This document shows, in pieces, positions 25,958 through 34,614 of a stretch of 64,000 nt of DNA. Numbering within the stretch: position 1 is the stretch's first letter; each line of letters starts with the position of its first letter. A program made the position numbers and the translations under genes. Under the pieces are notes generated by a model. The model did not search any database and was not told the origin of the DNA. It saw only the letters and a program-made list of their open reading frames with translations. Source of the DNA: Mycolicibacterium austroafricanum (lineage in GTDB: Bacteria > Actinomycetota > Actinomycetes > Mycobacteriales > Mycobacteriaceae); NCBI RefSeq assembly GCF_902705885.1, contig NZ_CACSIP010000010.1, forward strand, positions 49,796 through 113,795, written 5' to 3'.

Positions 25958-27033
25958 GACGCTCCTCTTGTTGAAGTCCGCCCCGCGATCTCGACACGCA
26001 CGGCGCGCTGCATCGGGGGGCCGTAGTAGGGACCCATCCGTTCGGTGCCCGGTCCCATTTCTCTTGCCAACTCGAGAACCCGCGCGTCCACGTCGAGGCA
26101 CGCTCTGTGCCAGTCGGCCGCCGTCGGGCACTCGGGCAGGCAGGATTGCGCCGCTGCGGCGGCGATTGCCGTTCCGAGTTCGGCGTGTACCAGGCCCTCG
26201 ATGAACTCGGTGGCCAACCGCGGGTCCGGAAGCATCCAGGAGTGGTGAGCGTGCGGAAGTAGGTACAACGCCGCCTCCGCCGAATGCGCGCAGTCCAGGC
26301 CGGACTCGATGGGCATGACCAGATCGTGGGTTCCGTGCGCCACGACAGTCGGGATACCCAGCGCGCGCATCTGTTCCAGCATCGGAGTCGACTCTTGAGC
26401 GTGTGCGATGGCGTGTGCGGTACGGTGCAGCTCGGCACCGTTGCGCAGTGCCTGTCGGGACACCTTGCGTTTGAGCCGTCGGTATCGGGCGCTGTCATCT
26501 CCAGACAGGTAGCCGGTTCCGCTGCGGGCATCCCAGCGGGCGCGCGCGAACGCGGCGAGCAGCGTCGGCAGCCGCAGCGCCGCGCGGCGCGAAACCCGGT
26601 CGAAGGTATGGCCTGCGGCGGCATCCAGAAGTACCGCTGCGATGACGCGATCCGGTCTCATGACCGACAATTCGATGACGTTGCGGCCACCCATCGAGTG
26701 ACCGATGAGGACCGCACGACGGATGCCCAACTCGACGAGAACCCTGTCGATAAACCGCGCTCGCTCGTGGAAGCTGGCGCCGTCGGCCAACGGGGCCGTC
26801 CGGCCGTAGCCAGGGGCATCCACGGCGACGGCCAGAAAGCCCAGCTGTGGAAGTCCGCCGAGTAGCCCTGAGTACATCGCGCCGCTGAGGCCGATCCCGT
26901 GCAGAAACACCATCGGCACTCCTGCCCCGGCGACGTGCACACCCACCCGATGACCACCAGGGAGCTCGACGACCTGTTGTCGTACGGTGATGCTGGCTCC
27001 GGCTGCCACCGAGGGATTTGACGCCAACATCAT
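25954..27033 (-). CDS. Alpha/beta-fold hydrolase with C-terminal extension
   Basis: 359 aa. The oxyanion region is MVFLHGIGLSG and the nucleophile elbow is GHSMGG (Ser about 112). An acid near GTHDLVMP and a histidine near HAHHSWM complete the triad. The hydrolase fold ends about residue 290. A further stretch of about 70 residues follows (AADWHRACLDVDARVLELAREMGPGTERMGPYYGPP...) that is not part of the usual fold. Start taken at the ATG at 27033 because the longer frame runs into the SDR gene. A role in ester or thioester cleavage within the catabolic operon is inferred. Confidence 0.85.
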   Translation of the reverse strand: MMLASNPSVAAGASITVRQQVVELPGGHRVGVHVAGAGVPMVFLHGIGLSGAMYSGLLGGLPQLGFLAVAVDAPGYGRTAPLADGASFHERARFIDRVLVELGIRRAVLIGHSMGGRNVIELSVMRPDRVIAAVLLDAAAGHTFDRVSRRAALRLPTLLAAFARARWDARSGTGYLSGDDSARYRRLKRKVSRQALRNGAELHRTAHAIAHAQESTPMLEQMRALGIPTVVAHGTHDLVMPIESGLDCAHSAEAALYLLPHAHHSWMLPDPRLATEFIEGLVHAELGTAIAAAAAQSCLPECPTAADWHRACLDVDARVLELAREMGPGTERMGPYYGPPMQRAVRVEIAGRTSTRGAS

Positions 27034-27055
27034 GCCGGTCAGCCCCGTTCGTGCA

Positions 27056-27832
27056 TCAATAGGCCGCGGTCCCACCGTCGACGGACAGCAGCGCACCCGT
27101 GATACCAGATCCGGCGTCGGAGGCCAGCAGCACTGCCATCGCGGCGACCTCGGCGGGAGTGATAGCTCTGCCCAGCGCCGCCTCTGCGGCATACTGGTCG
27201 AGGAAAGCCTCGGCGCTGACGCCGGCCGAACCTGCCGCTGCTGCCGCCGACTCCTTGATGAGGTCGGTGATGACCAGCCCAGGGCAGATGGCATTGACCG
27301 TGACACCTTCGGCAGCAACCTCTTTCGACAGTCCCTTGGTGAACCCGTTGAGTGCGTGCTTAGCCGTCACGTATTGCACGATGAATGGCTTGCCGTGTTT
27401 GCCCTCCACCGAGGACATGTTGATGATCCGGCCGTGCTGTTGACTCAGCATGTACTGCAGGGCTTTTCGGGATGCGTAGAACGCGCTGGTCAGGTTGAAC
27501 AGCAAACCACGCTCCCACACCTCGTCGGACATCACTGCCACCGGCGCGAACGCATCTGCACCACCGATGTTGTTGACCAGCACGTCGATCCGACCGAACC
27601 GCGACACGGTGCCGTCGATCGCCGCTTCGATGCTTTCCCGGTCAGTGCCGTCACCGGCCATGAAGACGGCCCGCTCCGATTGTCCGAGCTCGGCCAACGC
27701 CTTGTCGCCCTTGTCCTGGCTTCGGCCGGTGATGACGACCGAGGCACCCTCGGCCAGGAATGCCGCGGCGATGCCGAACCCGATGCCTCGAGTCCCGCCG
27801 GTGACCAGGGCCACTTTGTCCTTGAGCTGCAT
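27056..27832 (-). CDS. Short-chain dehydrogenase/reductase
   Basis: 258 aa classical SDR. The cofactor loop is TGGTRGIGFGIA (about 11-22), NNIGGA (about 88) replaces the usual NNAG, the catalytic Ser is in NMSSVEG and the Tyr-x3-Lys is YVTAK. The end is ITGALLSVDGGTAAY. It probably oxidises or reduces a hydroxyl/keto group of a catabolic intermediate. GGAGGAACAC precedes the ATG. It sits between the phosphotransferase and the hydrolase genes in one operon. Confidence 0.91.
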   Translation of the reverse strand: MQLKDKVALVTGGTRGIGFGIAAAFLAEGASVVITGRSQDKGDKALAELGQSERAVFMAGDGTDRESIEAAIDGTVSRFGRIDVLVNNIGGADAFAPVAVMSDEVWERGLLFNLTSAFYASRKALQYMLSQQHGRIINMSSVEGKHGKPFIVQYVTAKHALNGFTKGLSKEVAAEGVTVNAICPGLVITDLIKESAAAAAGSAGVSAEAFLDQYAAEAALGRAITPAEVAAMAVLLASDAGSGITGALLSVDGGTAAY

Positions 27833-27860
27833 GTGTTCCTCCGTGCGTAGTTCGAGGGGT

Positions 27861-28970
27861 CTAGGGAAGCAGGCTCAGCAGGTCCAGGTCCACGATGGCC
27901 TGGCATGAGCGGTGTAGGCAGGCCTCGACGAACTTGCGCCCGCGGGCATTACCCGGTTCCAGCGTGCCGGCGATGATGATCGCGTACTCCAAGCAGTGCA
28001 GGATGGCAAGTTTGTAGTCTTCCCAACACTGTTCGAAGGAATAGTCGCTGACGCCATGGCTGACCAACGCGCTGTGGTACTGCACAAGCAGTTGCTGCTC
28101 GTTGGATCGGCGTGCTGTGACGTCGAGGCTCTGCGACAGCAGGTATCCGACGTCGTGAACGGCCTTGGTCACGATCGGCGCCTGCATGTCGAGCATCACG
28201 AAGGGACGTTGGTCGGGCCGCGTCCCGAACATGAAGTTGTCCAAGCGATAGTCGCCGTGGATGAGCGCCTGCGGCCCCTGCGCCATCCGGCGATGCAATT
28301 CGGGCACCGCCGTCGTGTAGCGCTCGCCCGCGGCGACGACGTCGGGGTGAACGAAGGCCGAAAAGCTCTGCATCGTCGTGGCGAACACGTTGACCACGGC
28401 GACTCCGATGGCTCCGCTGTACAGCGGACCTTCAATGGTCGGCCACCAGGCCAGGTCCTCGCGCTGCTCCGCGTGCCACGTCGCGGCATGCAGCCGAGCT
28501 ACCGCGTCGAGCGCCAACTCCGCCTCGGCGACCGTGCACCCTCGGGTCTGATCTCCGGCGCGATAGTCGGTCAGATCTTCCAGGAGTAGCACCATATCGC
28601 CGGTCGCCGGATCAAGGTCGGAGAAGTAAGACTGCGGACAACATGAACCCACCTCGGCGGCCAGGTCCTGGTAGAACTTGACCTCCCGCTCGTAGGTCTG
28701 CAATCCCTGGGCCACAGCCCGATTGACCTCGTTGGCGACCGCGAATTTTGCAATCAGCGCGGGCACCGGGCCGGCCGCCGAACCGTATTGCAGCTCGAGC
28801 TTGGCCAGATCGCTCAACAGCCCTACGCCTTCACCGATCGGCGAGGCGTGCCAACCCGCCACGACGTCGTCGTCCCCCAGCTGGCCCGCCGACTGCATCA
28901 CCACGGTGAGCCACTCTGGAGTCATCTCAGACAATCGGTGGGGCGTCGACTGCTCGACTAGCCTTGGCAA
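27861..28970 (-). CDS. Phosphotransferase (APH / ecdysteroid-kinase-like family)
   Basis: 369 aa. The kinase-like fold shows a lysine-strand region (PALIAKFAVANE), VLLLEDL for the hinge, the catalytic loop HGDYRLDN (about residue 240) and a metal-binding LDMQ in place of DFG/DFQ. Proteins of this group often neighbour acyl-CoA dehydrogenases in mycobacterial sterol-type clusters; the substrate is unknown. The TTG at 28970 is chosen because GAGGGAGAG lies just upstream; an ATG 16 codons later has a poorer site. First gene of the operon, behind the inverted repeat at 29048-29066. Confidence 0.84.
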   Translation of the reverse strand: MPRLVEQSTPHRLSEMTPEWLTVVMQSAGQLGDDDVVAGWHASPIGEGVGLLSDLAKLELQYGSAAGPVPALIAKFAVANEVNRAVAQGLQTYEREVKFYQDLAAEVGSCCPQSYFSDLDPATGDMVLLLEDLTDYRAGDQTRGCTVAEAELALDAVARLHAATWHAEQREDLAWWPTIEGPLYSGAIGVAVVNVFATTMQSFSAFVHPDVVAAGERYTTAVPELHRRMAQGPQALIHGDYRLDNFMFGTRPDQRPFVMLDMQAPIVTKAVHDVGYLLSQSLDVTARRSNEQQLLVQYHSALVSHGVSDYSFEQCWEDYKLAILHCLEYAIIIAGTLEPGNARGRKFVEACLHRSCQAIVDLDLLSLLP

Positions 28971-29047
28971 TTTGCTCTCCCTCTTCTTGTGATGCGCATC
29001 ACGAACACACAATGCCTGATCGAACGGGATCCAGTCAACGAGTTTCT

Positions 29048-29066
29048 GTAACTCATTTCTTGTTAC
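29048..29066. promoter_or_regulatory. GTAAC/GTTAC inverted repeat upstream of the phosphotransferase operon
   Basis: GTAAC at 29048-29052 and GTTAC at 29062-29066 are exact reverse complements with a 9-bp spacer, just before the promoter of the unit starting at 28970. The same half-sites recur in inverted form at 33001-33025 and 43350-43376, each before another catabolic unit, suggesting a shared regulator. Confidence 0.45.
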
Positions 29067-29081
29067 TCATCGGGGCTGACA

Positions 29082-30158
29082 TCACGCCCACCGCAGGTTC
29101 TGCGCCAGATGCTCACGCCACTCGGCCGTGGTGCCGAGCAGCAGGGCATCCGACCTGGCCCGGCGGAAATACAGGTGCGCGTCGTGCTCCCACGTGAAGC
29201 CGATACCGCCGTGAAGCTGAATCGCCTCGGCACTGGCCGCAAGATACGCCTCACTACACCAAATACGCGCTACCGCAGCCGCTTCGGTGAATCGAGTGCC
29301 GCCCGGGGCGACGTCGAGCGCGCGCGACAGAGCCGAACGGGCCAACTCGAGATCGACGAGTACGTCGGCCAACGCATGTTTCACGGCCTGGAAGCTGCCG
29401 ATCGGACGGGAGAATTGCCGGCGGTCCTTGACGTAGTCGACGGTCATCGACAAACAGGCCTGCGAGCCACCGACCTGTTCGGCCGCAAGCACCAGGGCGG
29501 CCACGTCCAATGCGGGCTTGAGCGCCTCGGCCGGATCGATCTCGGCCAACACGGTGCAGGCAGCATCGCGGAGCTTCACCGAACCGACAGACCGAGTCAG
29601 GTCGAGCGTTCGCAGCGAGGTCACCTCACAGTCGGGATCCGGCAGATCCACCCGAACCACCGCCCCGGCAGTGACCGCGATCAGCACGTTGGCCTCTGAG
29701 GCGTTGAGCACCGCGGGCAGGTATCCGGATACCGTGCCGTTGGCCGCCAATGTGAGCGGCTGCTGGGCGCCGACCGACGCTGCTGCCGCAAGCGCGCATA
29801 TCGTGCCCTCGGACATTTCCTCCACAGTGGTCCGTGCGGCAACTCCGCATCGGGCGAGCACTTGGCCAGCCAGCACCGTGCTTCCGAAGAATGGCACGGC
29901 GAGCAGATTTTCGCCGAATATCTCGGCGACCGCGACCAATTCGGGCAGCCCCCCTACACCACCGAGACCCTCGGGCATACCGATGGTGGCGATGCCGAGT
30001 TGGCCGCAGAGCAATTGCCACGCTCGTCCGTCGAAACCAGGCGTCGCCGATTCCATCACGCGGCGCGCAAGCTGTGTGCCGCCCATGTGCTGACCAAAGT
30101 CCCGAACGGTGGCCCGCAGCTCACCGAGGACGTCGGCGGTCCCGGCGGTCGTCATCAT
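29082..30158 (-). CDS. Acyl-CoA dehydrogenase subunit (FadE-like), without the usual C-terminal catalytic Glu motif
   Basis: 358 aa, short for the family. The N-terminal helical domain (GIATIGMPEGLGGVGG) and C-terminal FAD/CoA domain (YVKDRRQFSRPIGSFQAVKHALADV; AIQLHGGIGFTWEHDAHLYFRRA) are clear. The middle beta domain is reduced, and the YEGT-type segment that carries the catalytic base in many homologues is absent. This is the pattern of subunits of heterotetrameric mycobacterial dehydrogenases used on steroid side chains. The partner is the adjacent gene at 30193-31422. GAGGAG precedes the ATG. Confidence 0.9.
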   Translation of the reverse strand: MMTTAGTADVLGELRATVRDFGQHMGGTQLARRVMESATPGFDGRAWQLLCGQLGIATIGMPEGLGGVGGLPELVAVAEIFGENLLAVPFFGSTVLAGQVLARCGVAARTTVEEMSEGTICALAAAASVGAQQPLTLAANGTVSGYLPAVLNASEANVLIAVTAGAVVRVDLPDPDCEVTSLRTLDLTRSVGSVKLRDAACTVLAEIDPAEALKPALDVAALVLAAEQVGGSQACLSMTVDYVKDRRQFSRPIGSFQAVKHALADVLVDLELARSALSRALDVAPGGTRFTEAAAVARIWCSEAYLAASAEAIQLHGGIGFTWEHDAHLYFRRARSDALLLGTTAEWREHLAQNLRWA

Positions 30159-30192
30159 GTCGAACTCCTCTGGCAGTCAGTCACGTGGGCAG

Positions 30193-31422
30193 TCATCGTC
30201 GATCGATCTCGGAGAATGGGTGGCCCACGTCGAGGCGTGATTCGGCGGGCAAGCCCAGAACGCGTTCGGCGATGACGTTGCGTTGGATCTGATCGGTCCC
30301 ACCGGCGAGGCGATATCCCGGCGCGCCAAGCACGTGGGCGGTCCAGGCGAACGCACCGTCGCCATGGTCGGCAATGGCGCCGCTGCCCAGCAGTTCGATC
30401 GCATATTCGCCGATGTCGACGAGCAATTCGGAGGCAACCAACTTGCCGACCGATCCGGCTGGTCCGGGCGCCTGGCCTGCGGCCGCGGCCCGGGCAACTC
30501 GTTCGCTGGTCGCAGCTCGCAACTCGGCCAACACATAGATGTCAGCGAGGCGTTGGCGCACGACCGGGTCAGAGAGCCGGCCGGTCCTACGCGCCACGGC
30601 GAGCAGGTCACCGAACGTCCCGCCCTTCTGTCGTGCCCCGCTGCCGGACGCCTGACGTTCGAAGGCCAGCGTCGCCTTGGCGACCTCCCAGCCCTGGCCG
30701 GTGTCGCCGATCCTCAATTCGTCGGAAACCGCTACCGCATCAAAGAAGACCTCGGTGAACGAGCTCGCTCCGCTCATTTGGCGAATCGGCCGAATGGTGA
30801 TGCCGGGCGACCCCATCGGCACCAGGAATGCGGTGATGCCACGGTGCTTACCGACGTGCGGGTCGCTGCGGGCCAGGAGCAGGCCGAGATCAGCATGCCC
30901 GGCACCCGATGTCCACACCTTCTGGCCATGCACCCTCCAGTGGCCACCGTCGGACTCGGCGCGACATGTCAATCCCGCCAGATCCGAGCCAGCGCCTGGT
31001 TCACTGAAGAGCTGGCAAGCGAGCAGGTCGGTGCGCAGCAGCGCGCGAAGGTAACGGTCCCGTTGCGCCTGGCTTCCGTAGATGGCAACGGCCGACGCTA
31101 CGAGACTCGTGGTGACACTGATCAGTTCGGTTGACGGAGGCACGGCGTAGTCGCGTTCGATCTGGCTGAATCGGGCAGCAAAGGACGCCGGCAGTCCCGC
31201 CCCCTCGCATTCGGGAGGAAGGGTCAAGGCGCCGTAACCGGCGTCGAACCGAGCCCGTCGGTAGGCACGCACGCGGTTGAGGATCTCGATTTCCTGGTCG
31301 GGGGTGACATCCCGGAACACCTCCAGGTCCGGGGTGTGGCCGAGGTCCTCGCGGCGCCCGACTTCGGCTTCCAGCCACGTCCGCACCTCGTGCTCCCACG
31401 TGGCTATGTCTGGCAGGGTCAT
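30193..31422 (-). CDS. Acyl-CoA dehydrogenase (FadE-like), catalytic partner
   Basis: 409 aa. FAD-binding LFSEPGAGSDLAGL (about 135-148), KVWTSGAGHADLGLLLARSD, and the C-terminal GGTDQIQRNVIAERVLGLP are standard acyl-CoA dehydrogenase features. A Glu in the central helix (TLAFERQAS) is a candidate catalytic base. The ATG at 31422 overlaps the thiolase stop (ATGA). With the neighbouring shorter subunit it probably forms an alpha2beta2 enzyme that desaturates a branched or ring-linked acyl-CoA. Confidence 0.91.
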   Translation of the reverse strand: MTLPDIATWEHEVRTWLEAEVGRREDLGHTPDLEVFRDVTPDQEIEILNRVRAYRRARFDAGYGALTLPPECEGAGLPASFAARFSQIERDYAVPPSTELISVTTSLVASAVAIYGSQAQRDRYLRALLRTDLLACQLFSEPGAGSDLAGLTCRAESDGGHWRVHGQKVWTSGAGHADLGLLLARSDPHVGKHRGITAFLVPMGSPGITIRPIRQMSGASSFTEVFFDAVAVSDELRIGDTGQGWEVAKATLAFERQASGSGARQKGGTFGDLLAVARRTGRLSDPVVRQRLADIYVLAELRAATSERVARAAAAGQAPGPAGSVGKLVASELLVDIGEYAIELLGSGAIADHGDGAFAWTAHVLGAPGYRLAGGTDQIQRNVIAERVLGLPAESRLDVGHPFSEIDRR

Positions 31423-32585
31423 GTCGACGAATCCACCTTTGTCAGAACAGAACACGCGGAGATTCCGGGTGCGCCGTACACGTGTGTGAAGCCGATCTGG
31501 GGTCGCGGGTGCGCGGGCAGGCCAAGTGCTCTGCCCTGCAGCTGACGCACAACTTCGTGGACTTGCCGTAAACCCGAAGCCCCGATCGGTTCACCGTTGG
31601 CAAGACAGCCGCCGTCGCTGTTGACCGCCAAACCACCCTCGGACGAGAGGCTGCCGTCGGCCAACAGATCGCTCTGCTCACCGTCCTGGCAGAGACCGGT
31701 CTCGGCCAACGAGATGATCGCCGACCCTGAGTCGGTGTCCTGCACCTGCGCGATGTCGACGTCTGCTGCCGAGATCCCCGCCGAGCTGAGCGCCGCAGCG
31801 GCCGCCGCGGCCGTCGGGCTTCCCGACCGACGCGGAGTCATCGACGGTGAATAGACCTCGAACGATTCGACACCTCGGGATCGCGCCGCGATTGCCGCCA
31901 CCCGCACCGGCTGTTCGGACAGCTCGAATGCGCGTTCGCCACGCGCCAGCACAAGTGCCACCGCACCCTCGTTGGGCTGGCAAAACATCAACTGCGTCAG
32001 GGGATCTGACACCATCGGTGCAGCCAACACCTCCGCGGCGGTCAGCTTACGTCGGCGCCACGCGACAGGGTTGACGGCGCCGGCGCGACTGGACAGCACC
32101 GCCATTTCGGCCAGGTCGATTTCGGTCACCCCGTGGTCGTGCATGTATCGGCGGGTTCGCATGGCGAAGTACTGAGTGGTGACCATCAGACCCGACCTCG
32201 GGTACCACGGACCCAGCCCGTAGGCTGCCGCGTCGCTGTTGAACGCGCCACGCTCGTGCTTGTCAAACCCGACGACAACGGCCAGTTCGCCTTCCCCTGC
32301 AAGAAGAGCATTCGCGGCCGTCGACAACGCCAGGGCGCCCGTGGCGCATCCGTTGCGCACCGAGACGAACGACAGACCCGTCAGTCCCAAGCGTGACACG
32401 AGGGTGTCCGGTTTAGCGGTGTTGCTTCCGCCCACCGCGAGATCGATCTGTCGCCAGGCCAATCCGGCGTCATCGAGCGCCGACTTGACCGCAGCCGCGC
32501 CCATGTCGAGCCCGGTGACTCCCTGATGCCGGCCAAACGGGTGGATGCCCAGGCCCACAACGAAGACATCGTCGGCCCTGCTCAT
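31419..32585 (-). CDS. SCP2/Ltp-type thiolase-like acyl-CoA lyase
   Basis: 388 aa thiolase-fold protein. The nucleophile region is NGCATGA (Cys about 80), and the C-terminal half carries NSDGGCLANGEPIGASGLRQVHE, matching lipid-transfer-protein thiolases. Such proteins paired with a DUF35 partner act as retro-aldolases removing propionyl-CoA or acetyl-CoA from sterol side chains (the Ltp2 type). The ATG overlaps the DUF35 stop (ATGA), which supports a tight complex. A longer open frame to 32864 lies inside the DUF35 gene and is rejected. Confidence 0.9.
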   Translation of the reverse strand: MSRADDVFVVGLGIHPFGRHQGVTGLDMGAAAVKSALDDAGLAWRQIDLAVGGSNTAKPDTLVSRLGLTGLSFVSVRNGCATGALALSTAANALLAGEGELAVVVGFDKHERGAFNSDAAAYGLGPWYPRSGLMVTTQYFAMRTRRYMHDHGVTEIDLAEMAVLSSRAGAVNPVAWRRRKLTAAEVLAAPMVSDPLTQLMFCQPNEGAVALVLARGERAFELSEQPVRVAAIAARSRGVESFEVYSPSMTPRRSGSPTAAAAAAALSSAGISAADVDIAQVQDTDSGSAIISLAETGLCQDGEQSDLLADGSLSSEGGLAVNSDGGCLANGEPIGASGLRQVHEVVRQLQGRALGLPAHPRPQIGFTHVYGAPGISACSVLTKVDSST

Positions 32586-32968
32586 GCGCTGAACGCGTAG
32601 GACTGCATGTCGTCCGAACCGCCGAGCTGGCAGCTGACGAGGCGGACGGGCGTTCCGATGGACAGTTTGTCGAGTGGGCCGAGCAGCACCGATTCGACCA
32701 GGACGCAGTCCAAGTCCACGTAGCCGACCGCGAAGGGCATGAACCCCTCGTCGGCGACGACATAGGGCGCCTTCGGCGCGAACCGCTGAACCGTCCACGT
32801 CCATACGACGCCATGCTCGGGTAGTGCAAACCGCCGACTCTCGCCTTCCGCGCAATTCGGACACTGCTCACCCGGCGGGAAGTGAACATGACCGCAGTTC
32901 AGGCACCGCGATCCGGCCAACCGCAGCGGGTCGGTGGTCGCGAAGAGTTCGGGTGATAAATAGGCCAC
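32582..32968 (-). CDS. DUF35/OB-fold zinc-ribbon partner of the thiolase
   Basis: 128 aa. The zinc ribbon Cys22-x2-Cys25...Cys36-x2-Cys39 (RCLNCGHVHFPPGEQCPNC) is followed by an OB-fold (VVWTWTVQRFAPKAPY, PFAVGYVDLD). In known systems such proteins bind CoA intermediates and are required by Ltp-type thiolases. The GTG start at 32968 is preceded by GGAGG. It is the first gene of the unit DUF35-thiolase-FadE-FadE and is divergent from the acyl-CoA ligase. Confidence 0.92.
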   Translation of the reverse strand: MAYLSPELFATTDPLRLAGSRCLNCGHVHFPPGEQCPNCAEGESRRFALPEHGVVWTWTVQRFAPKAPYVVADEGFMPFAVGYVDLDCVLVESVLLGPLDKLSIGTPVRLVSCQLGGSDDMQSYAFSA

Positions 32969-33000
32969 TAGCGAACCTCCAGTGCTGGCATGGCGCGTGA

Positions 33001-33025
33001 GTTACTGAGTGTAGTCTCTAGTAAC
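33001..33025. promoter_or_regulatory. GTTACT/AGTAAC inverted repeat between divergent catabolic units
   Basis: GTTACT at 33001-33006 and AGTAAC at 33020-33025 are exact reverse complements separated by 13 bp. The repeat lies between the DUF35 gene (start 32968) and the ligase (start 33069), so one bound regulator could control both directions. Related half-sites occur at 29048 and 43350. Confidence 0.5.
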
Positions 33026-33068
33026 ACGGATGCGTTTGCAAGAACGGATCCTCAACAACGGAGGCGGT

Positions 33069-34601
33069 ATGTATCTCGGTGGCATCTCTGAACGCAGCGT
33101 GAGTTCGCCCGACGACATCGCGCTCACCGATGGCACGACGACGCTGACCTGGACACAGCTTGCTGCGGCCGTTCGCGGCGTCGCCGGCCACCTGGCCATG
33201 CTTCCCGAAGGCGCCAGGCTGGGCGTCAGCGGTGAAAACGCGGCACCGACCCTCGTTGCACACGTGGCGGGTCTGGTCAGCGGTGTCGGCACCGTGGCGA
33301 TTCACCGCCAGGCCACCCCCGCCGAACTGGTCCACGAATTGCAGACCGCCGACTGCCGGGCCGTGCTCGTCGGACCAACTACCGTCGCCGCCGCAACAGA
33401 AGTGGGCGGTGTGGTCGATATCGCTGCAGCTCATGGCGTCCACGATCCACCCGCGGGGTTCCTGGAGTGGCAAAAGTTCTGCGCGGGTACACCACCCGCA
33501 GTGGCTCTGGACGCACGTCCTGCACGTCCGCTGATGGTCTACACCTCGGGAACGACGGGCCACCCCAGCGCAACCGAGGCCAAGTGGCTGCCACCCCAAC
33601 GCGCCACGTCGGCGTGGCAGTACCTGCGGGAACTGGCCGACCGTTCCACATTTCCCGCCGGTCCGCATCTGGTGGTGGGGCCGCTCCAGCACAACGGCCC
33701 GCTGACCAGTGTGCGGCACCTCATCGCCGGCGAGCCGGTGGTCGTGATGCCGCGATTCGACCCGGCGGAGGCCCTGATTCTGATTGCGAGGTACGGCATC
33801 ACGTCCAGTGTCATGGTTCCTACTCACTTCACCAGACTGCTATCGCTGCCTGAGGACCTGCGTCGCGCAACCCAGGTGAGCAGCCTGAAGATGTTGGCGC
33901 ACACCGGTTCCGCATGCTCGCGAGCGGTGAAGCAGGCGATGATCGACTGGGTCGGTCCGATCCTCGTGGAATCCTATGGCGGCAGCGAGATCGGCACCGT
34001 CGCTCGAATCTCGAGCCAGGACTGGAAATCGCATCCCGGATCGGTGGGCAAAGCCGTCCCACCGCTGCGGATCGCAGCCTTCGACGACGCCGGTGTCGAG
34101 CTCGGACCGGGCGCAGTCGGCATACTCGGGATCGAACTCAACGACGGGCGGGCCGTGCAATATCACGGCGACGACGAGAAGTCTCGGCGCGCCTACATCA
34201 AGCCGGGCGTGGCAACCCTGGGCGACATCGGCTACGTCGATGCGGCCGGGTTCGTCTACATCACCGACCGTCTGGCGGACGTGGTCATCTCCGGCGGTGT
34301 GAACCTCTACCCAGCAGAGTGCGAGAAGGTCCTCATCACCCACCCGGGCATCGAAGAAGTCGCCGTGATCGGCGTGCCGGATCCCGACATGGGCGAAGCG
34401 CTGCACGCGCTCCTCGTGCCCACCGGTGCGGACCTCGACATCGGCGAACTCGGCGAGTGGTGCCGCACCGAGCTCGCCGGATTCAAGTGCCCGCGAACCT
34501 ACGAATTCGTGCCCCGGCTTCCCCGAAACGAGATGGGCAAGGTGGACAAACGCTCGCTGCGCGCCAACTATTGGGATGCCCGGCGCGCCATATCGGGTTA
34601 G
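33069..34601 (+). CDS. Acyl-CoA synthetase (AMP-dependent ligase) with altered P-loop
   Basis: 510 aa member of the ANL superfamily that adenylates a carboxylate and loads CoA. Motifs are YTSGTTGHP (about 158-166), SYGGSEIG, LGDIGYVD, DRLADVVISGGVNLYP and the C-terminal catalytic-lysine region MGKVDK (Lys about 491). The usual Lys-Gly after the P-loop Pro is replaced by Ser-Ala-Thr, which is uncommon. The ATG at 33069 is chosen for its GGAGG; an ATG at 33030 sits just five bases from the operator. It probably activates the acid that the divergent FadE/thiolase genes degrade. Confidence 0.9.
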   Translation: MYLGGISERSVSSPDDIALTDGTTTLTWTQLAAAVRGVAGHLAMLPEGARLGVSGENAAPTLVAHVAGLVSGVGTVAIHRQATPAELVHELQTADCRAVLVGPTTVAAATEVGGVVDIAAAHGVHDPPAGFLEWQKFCAGTPPAVALDARPARPLMVYTSGTTGHPSATEAKWLPPQRATSAWQYLRELADRSTFPAGPHLVVGPLQHNGPLTSVRHLIAGEPVVVMPRFDPAEALILIARYGITSSVMVPTHFTRLLSLPEDLRRATQVSSLKMLAHTGSACSRAVKQAMIDWVGPILVESYGGSEIGTVARISSQDWKSHPGSVGKAVPPLRIAAFDDAGVELGPGAVGILGIELNDGRAVQYHGDDEKSRRAYIKPGVATLGDIGYVDAAGFVYITDRLADVVISGGVNLYPAECEKVLITHPGIEEVAVIGVPDPDMGEALHALLVPTGADLDIGELGEWCRTELAGFKCPRTYEFVPRLPRNEMGKVDKRSLRANYWDARRAISG

Positions 34602-34614
34602 CGGATTCGACGCG

